A stretch of 64,000 nt of DNA from positions 1 to 64,000 of the forward strand of contig NZ_JASLGR010000015.1 of assembly GCF_030150155.1 (NCBI RefSeq), written 5' to 3'. A program made the translations under genes and the position numbers. The notes under the pieces were generated by a model. The model was not told the origin of the DNA, searched no databases, and saw nothing but the letters and a program-made list of their open reading frames with translations. Positions 1-9,094 of the stretch are shown here, in pieces (positions within the stretch are counted from its first letter, which is position 1; the number at the start of each line of letters is the position of its first letter). Source of the DNA: Nocardioides sp. (GTDB lineage Bacteria; Actinomycetota; Actinomycetes; Propionibacteriales; Nocardioidaceae).

Positions 1-1155
1 GTGGGGGTGTCGGAGTCGGAGTGCCTTGACCTGTCCGGTGGTGAACAGCCGTGTGGTCCGGCCCAGGTCCACGACCTCGCCCCGGGTGCCGAGCACGGCC
101 GGGATCAGGTTGCTGAGGCACGCCAGCCGGCGGGCCTGCGCAGCACTGATCAGGTCCTCACCCCGCGGGCCCTGCACGATCCCGGCCCCCAGCCCGGCCC
201 GCAGCTGCTCCAAGGTGACCGTGATGAACACCGTCGCCGGGGTGTTGCCGTGCATCGGGAGCAGGTCAGTCGGGATCCGGGACAGCAACTCCACGAACGC
301 ATGCCCCAGCTTGTGCGCAGGCGGCATCGCCCACCACGGCCTCGGGGCAGCGCCGCCGTCCCCGGACTGGTCGCCGTCCCCGGACTCACCACCCGTCACC
401 CACTCCGGGGTCCGTCGCGGGTTCACCAATGCATCGAGCATGGTCAACAACTGCGTTGCCGCGAGATCCGGGAGCCGACCGTTGATCATCGTGGTCCCGT
501 CCCCAACCCGCCGCAGCGTCAACCGGATTCGTGCGCGGCCACGACGTTCGGCAGCCTCCAGCTTGCGGGCCTCGGCCTCCTCTGCGATCTCGGGGGCCAC
601 GACCTCGAGGATCCGACGCCCCAACACCCTCAACTGTTGGGGGCCGAAGACGGTGGCCTCCCGCACCAGGTGTGTCTCGGCGCGCGTCGCGACATCATGG
701 CCGTCCTCGCCCAACCGGGCGAGATCCTCGACGAGTTCGCTCGGCAGATCCTCGGGCAGGGCATCGACGGCCTCCATCACCACCGTGGCCTGTGCCGCCG
801 AGATCGCCCCGGCCCGCAACGCACCACCGGTCACCGGATGGGCCTCCAACGCGTGAGCGAACCCGATCTCGCGGCGGGCATCACGGATCCCGGCCCGTGC
901 CTGGTGAGCCAACCAGAACCCCAGATCCCGTTCCCCAGCACGCTCAGTGACCCTGCCCACTCGATCCAGGGCCGTCAGGAGCCGGGCCTTCAACTCCGCG
1001 GTGCGGGCCTCGAACGCCAACACCTCATGCAAGGCAGTGACCTGGTCCTCATCACGCATGAACATCGGGTCGACCTCGGCCACCCCTGCCACAGCCCCGT
1101 TCGCGACCGCCACGGCACCCAGGATGGGGTGGACCAGCTGGCTCACCTGACTCAT
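1..1155 (-). CDS. DUF222 / HNH endonuclease-like protein, N-terminal part (runs off left edge)
   Basis: Translating the minus strand from the ATG at 1155 gives 385 codons with no stop before the window edge. The protein starts MSQVSQLVHP and is preceded by a clear GAGGAGG ribosome site. It has the helical DUF222 region, including VTERAGERDLGFWLAHQAR, and near the edge the family signature AQARRLACLSNLIPAVLG followed by LDLGR-like and RLFTTGQ segments. In this family (also called 13E12-repeat proteins) a C-terminal HNH nuclease domain normally follows; here it would lie outside the window. Such proteins are abundant in Nocardioides and mycobacteria, and their biological role is poorly known. 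It is read in the same direction as the cob operon, but 183 bp downstream and with its own RBS, so it is probably a separate unit. Confidence 0.85.
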   Translation of the reverse strand, partial: MSQVSQLVHPILGAVAVANGAVAGVAEVDPMFMRDEDQVTALHEVLAFEARTAELKARLLTALDRVGRVTERAGERDLGFWLAHQARAGIRDARREIGFAHALEAHPVTGGALRAGAISAAQATVVMEAVDALPEDLPSELVEDLARLGEDGHDVATRAETHLVREATVFGPQQLRVLGRRILEVVAPEIAEEAEARKLEAAERRGRARIRLTLRRVGDGTTMINGRLPDLAATQLLTMLDALVNPRRTPEWVTGGESGDGDQSGDGGAAPRPWWAMPPAHKLGHAFVELLSRIPTDLLPMHGNTPATVFITVTLEQLRAGLGAGIVQGPRGEDLISAAQARRLACLSNLIPAVLGTRGEVVDLGRTTRLFTTGQVKALRLRHPH

Positions 1156-1189
1156 CAGCGGACACCTCCTCGGGGCGGCTCGCACACGT

Positions 1190-1211
1190 CACACACCCGA
1201 CCAGGTGTGTG
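1190..1211. repeat. Inverted repeat upstream of the DUF222 gene
   Basis: CACACACC, a 6-nt spacer, then GGTGTGTG: perfect 8-bp arms. It lies 35 bp upstream of the DUF222 start and downstream of cobU on the same strand. It could be an operator or a weak terminator for the cob operon. In neither direction does a convincing T-run follow immediately. Confidence 0.4.
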
Positions 1212-1338
1212 TCTCTTTCGTGCGCCGGCTTCGCCCCTACGGATCTCGGGGTGCCCTCACTGACGATCTACGTTGACTCTAGACAGACCCACCGACAAAA
1301 CCGGATCGGCGTCGGTCGAGAAGCCCCGTCGGGATGAC

Positions 1339-1875
1339 CTAGAGCGTGAGCACGCGCCCCGCGATCACCAGATGGACCTCGTCACAGACCGCCGCGAGAC
1401 GTTGGTTCGTCACCCCGAGCAGGTCGCGGAAGAGTCGCCCGGAGCGGTGCGCGGGGACGACGCCGAGGCCGACCTCGTTGGTCACCAGCACGATGGTCTC
1501 CTCCGAGGAACGCGCCTCCAACGCCGCGACAGCGGAGTCGAGCGCGGCGGTGACCGCAGCCAGAGCGTCGGCAGACGAGGCCTCCCACAGTTCCGCGCTG
1601 TCGAGCAGTGCGGTCAGCCAGGTGCCGAGACAGTCCACGATCACCGAACCGTCGGTCGCCAGTGCGGCGGCGAGGTCACGGCTCTCCAGGGTCGTCCAGG
1701 AGCCGGGGCGGGAGGCGCGGTGGGCCTCGATCCGGGCCAGCCAGTCGGGGTCGGTGTCCTCGTCCGGGGTCGGGCCCGGCGCGACGTAGGTGATCGGCGT
1801 CGGCGCGTCGATCAGCAGCTCCTCGGCGTGGCGGGACTTGCCCGACCGGACGCCGCCGGTGACGAGGACCTTCAT
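1339..1875 (-). CDS. cobU: Adenosylcobinamide kinase / adenosylcobinamide-phosphate guanylyltransferase CobU
   Basis: 178 aa. The bifunctional enzyme phosphorylates adenosylcobinamide and then transfers GMP from GTP, in late cobalamin (nucleotide loop) assembly in the cytosol. The P-loop GGVRSGKS is at residues 7-14, and the family motifs VDCLGTWLTALL and VTNEVGLGVVPAHRSGRLFRD are present; the latter is the conserved NEVG region with HxxGRxFRD. Length is typical (about 180 aa). The ATG at 1875 was chosen over upstream in-frame codons because the P-loop then falls in the usual place. It also gives a 4-bp ATGA overlap with cobK, as expected for translational coupling. It is the last gene of the cob operon. 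Confidence 0.95.
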   Translation of the reverse strand: MKVLVTGGVRSGKSRHAEELLIDAPTPITYVAPGPTPDEDTDPDWLARIEAHRASRPGSWTTLESRDLAAALATDGSVIVDCLGTWLTALLDSAELWEASSADALAAVTAALDSAVAALEARSSEETIVLVTNEVGLGVVPAHRSGRLFRDLLGVTNQRLAAVCDEVHLVIAGRVLTL

Positions 1876-2660
1876 CGCGCGGCCGCCTGATGGGGAGCGT
1901 GCTCGGCGAGACGGTCCCGCACCCACCGGTGCGCCTCGCTCACGTCGTTGACCGTGGTCACCTGGGTGGACGGCGCAGGACGGCGTACGACGACCACCGG
2001 CACGCCCAACGTAGCCGCGGCCTCCATCTTGGGCCAGGTGAAGGTGCCACCGGAGTCCTTGGTGACCAGCACGTCGGCTCCGTGGGCCCGGAGCAGGTCG
2101 AGCTCCGCACCGAGCAGGTAGGGCCCGCGGCTCAGCACCAGCTCCCAGGCCTCGGGCAGGTCGACGTCGGGGCGGTCCACGACCCGGGCCAGCACCGGGT
2201 GATCGCCCAGGGCCGGGATGAAGCGGGCCAGTTCCTGGCGCCCGACGGTCAGGAACGGTCGCTCGCCGAGGCGGGCGGCGGCCTCGGCGGCGGCCTCGTG
2301 GTCCTCGACCAGGGTCCACGACGGGTCGGGCTCCCAGCCCGGTCGCTCCAGGCGGAGCAGGGGGACCGGGCTGCCGAGTGCCGGGTCGAGACAGGCTGCC
2401 TCCGCGTTGGCGCTCATCCCGCGGGCGAACGGATGGGTGGCGTCCACGACGACGTCGAAGTCGTCGAGGGCTGCGCGCAGTCCGGCGACCCCACCGAACC
2501 CACCGATCCGCACCGGACCGACCGGCAGCCGTGGCTTGGCGACCCGTCCCGCCAGGGACGAGACGACGTCGACCCCGAGTGCAGCGTCGGCGACCAGCAG
2601 GTCGGCCAGCGCCCGGGCCTCGCCGGTGCCACCCAGCAGCAGGACCCGCAGCGGCGTCAT
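1872..2660 (-). CDS. cobK: Precorrin-6A reductase CobK
   Basis: 262 aa, full family length. It reduces precorrin-6A to dihydro-precorrin-6 with NADPH during corrin ring synthesis. The N-terminus has LLLGGTGEARALADLL, the nucleotide-binding GGTxEAR signature of CobK/CbiJ. It is followed by VVDATHPFARGMSANAEAAC, the conserved D-A-T-H-P-[FY]-A motif, and by LRLERPGW. The C-terminal VTKDSGGTFTWPKMEAA region matches the family K-x-S-G motif. It overlaps cobQ (upstream) and cobU (downstream) by 4 bp each. Together with CobF and CobN this indicates the aerobic (cob) branch of cobalamin synthesis. Confidence 0.95.
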   Translation of the reverse strand: MTPLRVLLLGGTGEARALADLLVADAALGVDVVSSLAGRVAKPRLPVGPVRIGGFGGVAGLRAALDDFDVVVDATHPFARGMSANAEAACLDPALGSPVPLLRLERPGWEPDPSWTLVEDHEAAAEAAARLGERPFLTVGRQELARFIPALGDHPVLARVVDRPDVDLPEAWELVLSRGPYLLGAELDLLRAHGADVLVTKDSGGTFTWPKMEAAATLGVPVVVVRRPAPSTQVTTVNDVSEAHRWVRDRLAEHAPHQAAAR

Positions 2661-4147
2661 CGGGCAGTCCCGGGGGCGAGCAGCGGCAGACTGGCGGGGG
2701 CACCGGTGGCGGCCAGGGCGATCAACTCCTCAAGGTCGAGATGAGTCTCCACGAGATCGGCGAGCCGGTCGATCCGGCCTTCACGGGCGGCGGTGAAGCT
2801 GACCGTGGACGGGGTGCGGTCGAAGAGCGTGCCGAGCAGCGCTCCGCGCAGCGCGTCGCCCTCCAGGCTGCCGTGCCACATCGTGCCGAAGACCCGGCCC
2901 GCACGCGCGCCGCCGAGGAACTCCTCGCCCGACCCACGGGTGATCCGGCCGTGGTGGATCTCGTACCCGGTCGCTGCCGCACCGAGCGCCGAGCCGGTCG
3001 GCAGCGCGAGCCGCTTCTCGGCGCGGAAGTCGGTGCTGACGTCGAGCAGGCCGAGCCCCTCGACGGTGACCCCCGGGGCCCCGGCGGTGCCCTCGATCCC
3101 GTCGGGATCGCGCACCACCTGCCCGAGCATCTGGAATCCGCCGCAGATCCCGAGCACGGCACCGCCGCGCCCGACGTGCTCACGCAGCGCCACGTCGAGG
3201 CCGCGCGAGCGCAGCCAGGCCAGGTCGCTGATCGTGGCACGGGTGCCGGGCAGCACGATCAGGTCGGCGTCGCTCAGGTCCGAGGGTGAGGAGGCGAAGA
3301 CGACGTCGAGGTCGGGCTCCAGCCCCAAAGCGTCGACGTCGGTGAAGTTCGAGATCCGGGGGAGTCGGATCACGGCGACCCTCAGTGTCCCCGAGGCCGA
3401 CGCGGCGCGGCGCCCGTCGAGGTCGAGCGCGTCCTCGGAGTCGAGCCACAGCGTCGGGTCCCAGGGCAGCACGCCGTAGACCCGGCGTCCGGTCATCGCC
3501 TCCAGATCACGCAGCCCAGGCGTCAGCAGCCCGACGTCGCCACGGAACTTGTTGACCACGAACCCGGCGATCAGCGCCTGGTCGGCCGCCTCCAGCAGGG
3601 CGACGGTGCCGTACATCGCCGCGAACAGCCCACCGCGGTCGATGTCGCCGACCACGACGGTGGGCAGGTCGGCGTGCCGGGCCAGGCCCATGTTCACGTA
3701 GTCGCCGTCGCGCAGGTTGATCTCGGTCGGGCTCCCGGCACCTTCGGAGATCACCAGGTCGAAGCGGGCGGCCAGATCGTCGTACGCCGCATGGGCGGCC
3801 TCGGCCAGATGACGTCGTCCGGTGGTCCAGTTCGCCGAGGAGACCTCGCCGGCGGGGTGGCCCATCACCACGACGTGGCTGCGCCGATCGCTGCCCGGCT
3901 TGAGCAGCACCGGGTTCATCGCAGGCTCCGGCACGGCCCGTGCCGCAACCGCCTGCACCCACTGGGCGCGGCCGATCTCCGCCGGGGTGCCGTCGGCGCC
4001 GAGGCAGACCATCGAGTTGTTGGACATGTTCTGTGCCTTGTACGGCGCCACCGCGATGCCCCGCCGCGCGGCTGCTCGACACAGACCGGTGGTGAGGATC
4101 GACTTGCCCGCGTCCGACGTGGTGCCGGCGACCAGCAGGCCGCTCAT
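2657..4147 (-). CDS. cobQ: Cobyric acid synthase CobQ
   Basis: 496 aa. It amidates adenosylcobyrinic acid a,c-diamide at four side chains using glutamine and ATP. The N-terminal dethiobiotin-synthetase-like domain has the P-loop GTTSDAGKS at about residues 8-16 and the YKAQNMSNNS motif. The C-terminal class I glutamine amidotransferase domain has the nucleophile cysteine in LGICGGFQMLG and a catalytic histidine in MWHGSLEGD. The reading frame is open further upstream, but the ATG at 4147 gives the family N-terminus (MSGLLVAGTTSDAGKS) and an ATGA overlap with the preceding gene. Confidence 0.96.
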   Translation of the reverse strand: MSGLLVAGTTSDAGKSILTTGLCRAAARRGIAVAPYKAQNMSNNSMVCLGADGTPAEIGRAQWVQAVAARAVPEPAMNPVLLKPGSDRRSHVVVMGHPAGEVSSANWTTGRRHLAEAAHAAYDDLAARFDLVISEGAGSPTEINLRDGDYVNMGLARHADLPTVVVGDIDRGGLFAAMYGTVALLEAADQALIAGFVVNKFRGDVGLLTPGLRDLEAMTGRRVYGVLPWDPTLWLDSEDALDLDGRRAASASGTLRVAVIRLPRISNFTDVDALGLEPDLDVVFASSPSDLSDADLIVLPGTRATISDLAWLRSRGLDVALREHVGRGGAVLGICGGFQMLGQVVRDPDGIEGTAGAPGVTVEGLGLLDVSTDFRAEKRLALPTGSALGAAATGYEIHHGRITRGSGEEFLGGARAGRVFGTMWHGSLEGDALRGALLGTLFDRTPSTVSFTAAREGRIDRLADLVETHLDLEELIALAATGAPASLPLLAPGTAR

Positions 4148-4719
4148 CGGGCACGTCCTGTCCCGAGGCTGCCGGTCAGCGGCCACGATGCCAGCAGCCG
4201 GCAGTCGTCGTTGGCCCACCACTGCAGGTCGATCCGGTCGACGGGGAACGTCACCGGCAGGTGTTGGTGCATCCGCTCGCGGACCTCGGCGAGCGTCACG
4301 CCGCCCGCGGGGTGATCGAGGGTGAGGTGGGGGACCGGGGTGGGGAAGACCCCCGCGTAGGGAGGGCACTGCGGGAACGCCTCGACCAGCGCGGCGGTCA
4401 GCGCCTGGAACGGCCCGGCCGGGGCGGGTGGCAGGTGGATCACACCGCCGACGAACTCCTCGACCTGGTCGAGCACCGCCGCGAACGGGGCCGTGCGCGC
4501 CGCCAGGGCCGCGACGACGTCGAGATCGGCGGCCGTCGGCTCGGCCAGCCAGGGGGAGAGCAGGGTGATGTGGGCGTGCACGAAGCCCGGATCGGTGGAG
4601 ACGAACGAGGGGTCGTAGAACGCGGTCCGCTCCCGCACCGGGGCGTCCAGGGCCGGGACGGGGACAGCCAGGACCGCATGACCCGCGCCCGCACCCACGC
4701 CCGCTGACACGTCACTCAC
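4144..4719 (-). CDS. 2H phosphoesterase / 2'-5' RNA ligase-family protein in the cob operon
   Basis: 191 aa. Two H-x-[ST] motifs define the 2H fold: HAHITLLSPWL in the N-terminal half and PHLTLDHPAG in the C-terminal half. These histidine pairs form the active site for cyclic phosphodiester hydrolysis or ligation in this superfamily. The substrate is unknown. The protein is locked between cobF and cobQ by overlapping stop/start codons, so it is translated with the corrin enzymes. This makes a role in cobalamin or nucleotide-loop chemistry possible, but that is inference from position only. The first about 12 residues are low-complexity (Gly/Ala), so the true start might be slightly downstream. 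Confidence 0.8.
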   Translation of the reverse strand: MSDVSAGVGAGAGHAVLAVPVPALDAPVRERTAFYDPSFVSTDPGFVHAHITLLSPWLAEPTAADLDVVAALAARTAPFAAVLDQVEEFVGGVIHLPPAPAGPFQALTAALVEAFPQCPPYAGVFPTPVPHLTLDHPAGGVTLAEVRERMHQHLPVTFPVDRIDLQWWANDDCRLLASWPLTGSLGTGRAR

Positions 4720-5465
4720 GCCGGCGCTCGCAGCACGAAGAGGTCCATCACCCAGCCGGCATCCTCCGCAGCCGCAGCGCGGGCGGCCTGCACGGAGGGC
4801 AGCACCTCGCCGACGGTGCCGGCGACCAGCCGCTCGGAGTCAGCGCCGAGGTTCGCACCCCACCAGATCTGCCAGTCCGGGACCGCAGCAGCGACCGCGT
4901 CGAGGTCCGCGGCGGTGCCGAGCATCACGACCAGGTTGGTCTGCCCGGACTCCACCGCCTCACGCCAGCGCCGCGCGGGGGTGATGTGCACCGGACGCCC
5001 GACCGGGTGCAACACGATCCGGTGCCGGGCGGCCAACAGCTGCGGGGCACTGATCCCGGGCAGCACGTCCCACTCCGCACCGGTCCGCTCGGCCAGGGCG
5101 GCCACGATCCGGATCACCGAGTCGTAGAGCGACGGGTCACCCCAGACCAGGAACGCCGCGGTGCCTCCGCGCTCGCGCAGCACCGCCTCGTAGGCGTCGA
5201 TCCGGGCCTGATGCCAGTCCCTGACCGCGCCGGGGTAGTCGCGCGGGTTGTCACGGTCCCGGGCGGGGTCGGGGACGGCGACGACCGGCACGTCGGCGGT
5301 CGCGGCCACCTGGCGACGTACGGCCAACAACGGGTCGGTCCCCGCGGGGCCGGCCTTGTCGGCGGCGATCACGTAGTCGACGCCGGCCAGGGCCTCGACC
5401 ACCTCGGGGGTGAGGTGGGCCGGGCCCATGCCGAAGCCGAGCACGCGGATCCGCAAGTCGCTCAA
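4716..5465 (-). CDS. cobF: Precorrin-6A synthase (deacetylating) CobF
   Basis: 249 aa. This SAM-dependent methyltransferase methylates C-1 of precorrin-5 with loss of acetate, the ring-contraction follow-up step of the aerobic pathway. Visible motifs are RVLGFGMGPAHLTPEVVEAL (SAM-binding start of the tetrapyrrole methylase fold), DYVIAADKAG, FLVWGDPSLYDS (conserved GDPxxYxS) and LPGISAPQLLAARH. The start is taken as TTG at 5465, which overlaps the cobN stop and matches the usual length (about 250 aa). The longer open frame upstream is antisense-like Arg/Gly-rich sequence. The nucleophilic chemistry and partners are inferred from the family. Confidence 0.93.
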   Translation of the reverse strand: MSDLRIRVLGFGMGPAHLTPEVVEALAGVDYVIAADKAGPAGTDPLLAVRRQVAATADVPVVAVPDPARDRDNPRDYPGAVRDWHQARIDAYEAVLRERGGTAAFLVWGDPSLYDSVIRIVAALAERTGAEWDVLPGISAPQLLAARHRIVLHPVGRPVHITPARRWREAVESGQTNLVVMLGTAADLDAVAAAVPDWQIWWGANLGADSERLVAGTVGEVLPSVQAARAAAAEDAGWVMDLFVLRAPA

Positions 5466-8400
5466 GCGCGGTCCTCCAGGTCGCCCTCGACCTCGAGGTA
5501 GACCTGCTGCATCGCAGCGATCACCTCGGGGTCGGGCTCGGCCCACAGGCCGCGCTCGCTGGCCTCGTGCAGCCGCTCCACGATGCCGCGCAGCGCCCAC
5601 GGGTTGGACTGGCGCAGGAACGCCTGGTTGGTCTCGTCCAGCACATACTCGCGGGCCAGCGAGTCGTACATCCAGTCGTGCACCACCCCGGCGGTGGCGT
5701 CGAAGCCGAACAGGTAGTCCACCGTCGCCGCCAGCTCGAAGGCGCCCTTGTAGCCGTGGCGCTGCATCGCGGCGATCCAGCGCGGGTTGACCACCCGAGC
5801 GCGGAAGACCCGAGCGGTCTCCTCGGCCAGGGTGCGGGTGCGGATCGCGTCGGGCGAGGTCGAGTCGCCGACGTAGGCGCGCGGGTCGGTGCCGGTCAGC
5901 GCACGCACGGTGGCGACCATGCCGCCGTGGTACTGGAAGTAGTCGTCGGAGTCGGCGATGTCGTGCTCGGCCGAGTCGACGTTCTTCGCCGCCACCTTGA
6001 TCCGGCGGTACGCCGTGCGCATGTCGTCAGCGGCCGGCGCGCCGTCCAGGTCGCGGCCGTAGGCGAAGCCACCCCAGGCGGTGTAGACCTCGGCCAGGTC
6101 CTGGTCGTCGCGCCAGGTGCCCGACTCGATCACCTGCAGGATGCCGGCGCCGTAGGAGCCCGGCTTGGAGCCGAAGATCCGGGTGGTGGCGCGGCGCTCG
6201 TCGCCGTGGTCGGCCAGGTCGGCCTGGGCGTGGGCGCGGACGTAGTTGCGATCGTGCGGCTCGTCGAGCTCGGCGACCATCCGGACCGCGTCGTCGAGCA
6301 TCGCCACGACGTGCGGGAAGGCGTCCCTGAAGAAGCCGGAGATGCGCACCGTGACGTCGATCCGGGGCCGGTCGAGCTCCTCGAGCGGGGTGACCAGCAG
6401 ACGGCTCACGCGCCGGGACTGCTCGTCCCACTCCGGCCGTACGCCGAGCAGCGCGAGCACCTCGGCGACGTCGTCGCCACTGGTCCGCATGGCCGAGGTG
6501 CCCCAGACCGAGAGCCCGACCGAGGTCGGGTACTCGCCGGTCTCGTCGAGGTACTTGGCCACCAGGGAGTCGGCCATCGCCTGGCCTGTCTGCCAGGCCA
6601 GCCGGCTCGGCACGGCGCGGGGATCGACGGTGTAGAAGTTGCGTCCGGTCGGCAGCACGTTGACCAGACCGCGCAGCGGCGAGCCCGACGGACCGGCCGG
6701 GATGTAGCCGCCGGCCAGGGCGTGCAGCACCGCGTCGAGCTCGTCGGTGGTGCGGGCCAGCCGGGGGACCACCTGGGTGGCGGCGAAGGTCAGCACCCGG
6801 CGGACCTCGGCGTCGGCGTGCAGGTCGTCGACGGCGGCGGGGGACCAGGCGGCCTTCTCCATCGCCTCGACCAGGGCGCGGGCCTGCGCCTCGATCGCGT
6901 CGACCTCGGCACTGAGGGCGCCCTCGCTCAGGCCCAGGGCGGTACGCAGACCGGGCACGGCGTTGCCGACTCCGCCCCAGACCTGACCGGCGCGCAGGAT
7001 CGAGAGCACCAGGTTGACCCGGGCCTCGCCCTCGGGGGCGGCACCGAGGATGTGCAGACCGTCACGGATCTGGGCGTCCTTGATCTCGCACAGCCAGCCG
7101 TCGACGTGGAGCAGGAAGTCGTCGAACTCCTCGTCCTCCGGGCGCTCCTCCAGACCGAGGTCGCGGTGCAGCTCCGCGGCGTGCATCAGCTGCCAGATCT
7201 CCCCGCGGATGGCCGGCAGCTTCGCCGGGTCCATCGTGGAGATCTTGTCGTACTCCTCCAGCAGCGCCTCGAGCCGCGCGATGTCGCCGTACGCCTCGGC
7301 GCGGGCCATCGGCGGCACCAGGTGGTCGACGATCACGGCGTGGGCGCGGCGCTTGGCCTGGGCGCCCTCGCCTGGGTCGTTGACCAGGAACGGGTAGATC
7401 ATCGGCAGGTCGCCCAGCGCCGCGTCGGGGCCACAGGAGGCCGACAGGGCGGCGTTCTTGCCGGGCAGCCACTCCAGGGAGCCGTGCTTGCCGAGGTGGA
7501 CGACCGCGTCGGCGCCGAAGCCACCGCTGGACTCCGGGTTGCCCAGCCAGCGGTAGGCGGCCAGGTAGTGGTGCGTGATCGGCAGGTCGGGATCGTGGTA
7601 GATCGCGACCGGGTTCTCCCCGAAGCCGCGCGGCGGCTGGATCATCAGCACGACGTTGCCCGCGCGCAGGGTGGCGATGACGACGTCGCCGTCGTCGTTG
7701 ACGAACAGGGAGCCGGGCGCCTCGCCCCACGCCTGCGTCATCGCCTCACGCAGGTCGGCGGGCAGGTGGGCGGTCCAGGCGGCGTACTGCTCGGGGGTGA
7801 TCCGCACGTGGGCGTCGGTGAGCTGGGCCGAGGTCAGCCACTCCTCGTCCTGGCCACCGGCGGCGATCAGGGCGTGGATCAGGGCGTCACCGGCAGCGGT
7901 GTCGGTGGGGTCGTCGGCCAGGTCGAGCAGGGCGGTGACCTCGTTGCTCCCACCCAGGTCGTAGCCCTCGTCGCGCAGCCGGCGCAGCATCCGGATCGCG
8001 GAGACCGGGGTGTCCAGGCCGACCGCGTTGCCGATCCGGGCGTGCTTGGTGGGGTACGCCGAGAGCACCAGCGCGACCCGCTTCTCGGCGTTGGGCAGGC
8101 GCCGCAGCCGGGCGTGGTGGACGGCCAGACGGGCGACCCGACGGGCACGCTCGGGGTCGGCGACGTAGTGCGGAAGCCCCTGGTCGTCGACCTCCTTGAA
8201 CGAGAACGGCGCCGTGGAGATCCGGCCGTCGAACTCCGGGATCGCGATCTGGCTGGCGTAGTCCAGCGGGCTGACGCCGTCGTCGGAGGCCTCCCACTCG
8301 GCCCGGGAGTTGGTCAGGCACAGGCCCTGGAGGACGGGCAGGTCGAGGGCGGCCATCCGCTCCACGTCCCAGGCCTCGTCGTCGCCACCGGCACTGGCGG

Positions 8401-9073
8401 TCGCGGGCACGGAGCCACCGGCGGCCAGGACCGTGACGATCAGGGTGTCCAGTGTGCCGAGAGCGGCGTACAGGTCGTCGGGCGCCGAGCGCAGCGATCC
8501 GGCGAAGATCGGGAGGCCGACAGCGGCCCCGGTGGCGTCGATCTGGTCGGCCAGGGCGTGGGCGAACGCGTTGTTCCCCGACGCCTCGTGCGCGCGGTAG
8601 TAGAGGATGCCGATCTTCGGCAGGTCCGCTGCGGCGGGGGCCGCGGGGCGCTCGGCGAAGCCCCACGCCGGGATCGCCGTCGGCGGCTCGAAGCCCTCCC
8701 CGGTCAGCAGCACGGTGTCGGAGAGGAACGCATGCGCTTGGGCGAGGTTGGTCGGGCCGCCCTCGGCCAGGTAGCGGTGGGTCTCGGCCGCGACGCCCAT
8801 CGGCACCGTGGACAGCTCCATCAGCTCGGCGCTGGGCTGCAGCTCGCCACCGAGGATGACCAGCGGCACCCCTGCCTCGCGCACCGCGTCCAGCCCGGGC
8901 CACAGGTCGTGCGGCGACCCGAGCAGGCGTACGACGACCAGATCGGCATCAGCGACCAGCGCGGTCAGCTCAGCGTCGTCGGTCCGGGTCGGGTTGGCCC
9001 AGTGCCAGTCCGCCCCGCTCGATCGGGCCGAGAGCAGGTCGGTGTCGGACGTGGACAGCAGCGCGAAGCGCAT
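5462..9073 (-). CDS. cobN: Cobaltochelatase large subunit CobN
   Basis: 1203 aa, the normal size for CobN. It inserts cobalt into hydrogenobyrinic acid a,c-diamide in an ATP-dependent complex with CobS and CobT, which are not in this window. Typical CobN segments are LGKHGSLEWLPGKN (metal/tetrapyrrole-binding region around residue 530), YPFLVNDPGEGAQAKRRAHAVIVDHLVPPM, LPTGRNFYTVDP and RIFGSKPGSYGAGI, plus the C-terminal NPRWIAAMQRHGYKGAFELAATVDYLFGFDATA in pieces. The ATG at 9073 has a strong GAGGAGG RBS. It is the first gene of the operon, directly under a cobalamin riboswitch, so cellular B12 should repress it. Related CobN/ChlH paralogs exist, but the context makes cobalamin the clear choice. 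Confidence 0.96.
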   Translation of the reverse strand: MRFALLSTSDTDLLSARSSGADWHWANPTRTDDAELTALVADADLVVVRLLGSPHDLWPGLDAVREAGVPLVILGGELQPSAELMELSTVPMGVAAETHRYLAEGGPTNLAQAHAFLSDTVLLTGEGFEPPTAIPAWGFAERPAAPAAADLPKIGILYYRAHEASGNNAFAHALADQIDATGAAVGLPIFAGSLRSAPDDLYAALGTLDTLIVTVLAAGGSVPATASAGGDDEAWDVERMAALDLPVLQGLCLTNSRAEWEASDDGVSPLDYASQIAIPEFDGRISTAPFSFKEVDDQGLPHYVADPERARRVARLAVHHARLRRLPNAEKRVALVLSAYPTKHARIGNAVGLDTPVSAIRMLRRLRDEGYDLGGSNEVTALLDLADDPTDTAAGDALIHALIAAGGQDEEWLTSAQLTDAHVRITPEQYAAWTAHLPADLREAMTQAWGEAPGSLFVNDDGDVVIATLRAGNVVLMIQPPRGFGENPVAIYHDPDLPITHHYLAAYRWLGNPESSGGFGADAVVHLGKHGSLEWLPGKNAALSASCGPDAALGDLPMIYPFLVNDPGEGAQAKRRAHAVIVDHLVPPMARAEAYGDIARLEALLEEYDKISTMDPAKLPAIRGEIWQLMHAAELHRDLGLEERPEDEEFDDFLLHVDGWLCEIKDAQIRDGLHILGAAPEGEARVNLVLSILRAGQVWGGVGNAVPGLRTALGLSEGALSAEVDAIEAQARALVEAMEKAAWSPAAVDDLHADAEVRRVLTFAATQVVPRLARTTDELDAVLHALAGGYIPAGPSGSPLRGLVNVLPTGRNFYTVDPRAVPSRLAWQTGQAMADSLVAKYLDETGEYPTSVGLSVWGTSAMRTSGDDVAEVLALLGVRPEWDEQSRRVSRLLVTPLEELDRPRIDVTVRISGFFRDAFPHVVAMLDDAVRMVAELDEPHDRNYVRAHAQADLADHGDERRATTRIFGSKPGSYGAGILQVIESGTWRDDQDLAEVYTAWGGFAYGRDLDGAPAADDMRTAYRRIKVAAKNVDSAEHDIADSDDYFQYHGGMVATVRALTGTDPRAYVGDSTSPDAIRTRTLAEETARVFRARVVNPRWIAAMQRHGYKGAFELAATVDYLFGFDATAGVVHDWMYDSLAREYVLDETNQAFLRQSNPWALRGIVERLHEASERGLWAEPDPEVIAAMQQVYLEVEGDLEDRA

Positions 9074-9094
9074 GGTTCCTCCTCGGGGTTCTCG

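Noticed and set aside
1..1263. Long plus-strand reading frame of 420 codons
   Set aside because: It is antisense to the DUF222 gene, has no recognisable domain, and is rich in Gln/His/Arg/Pro as expected from the opposite strand of high-GC coding DNA.
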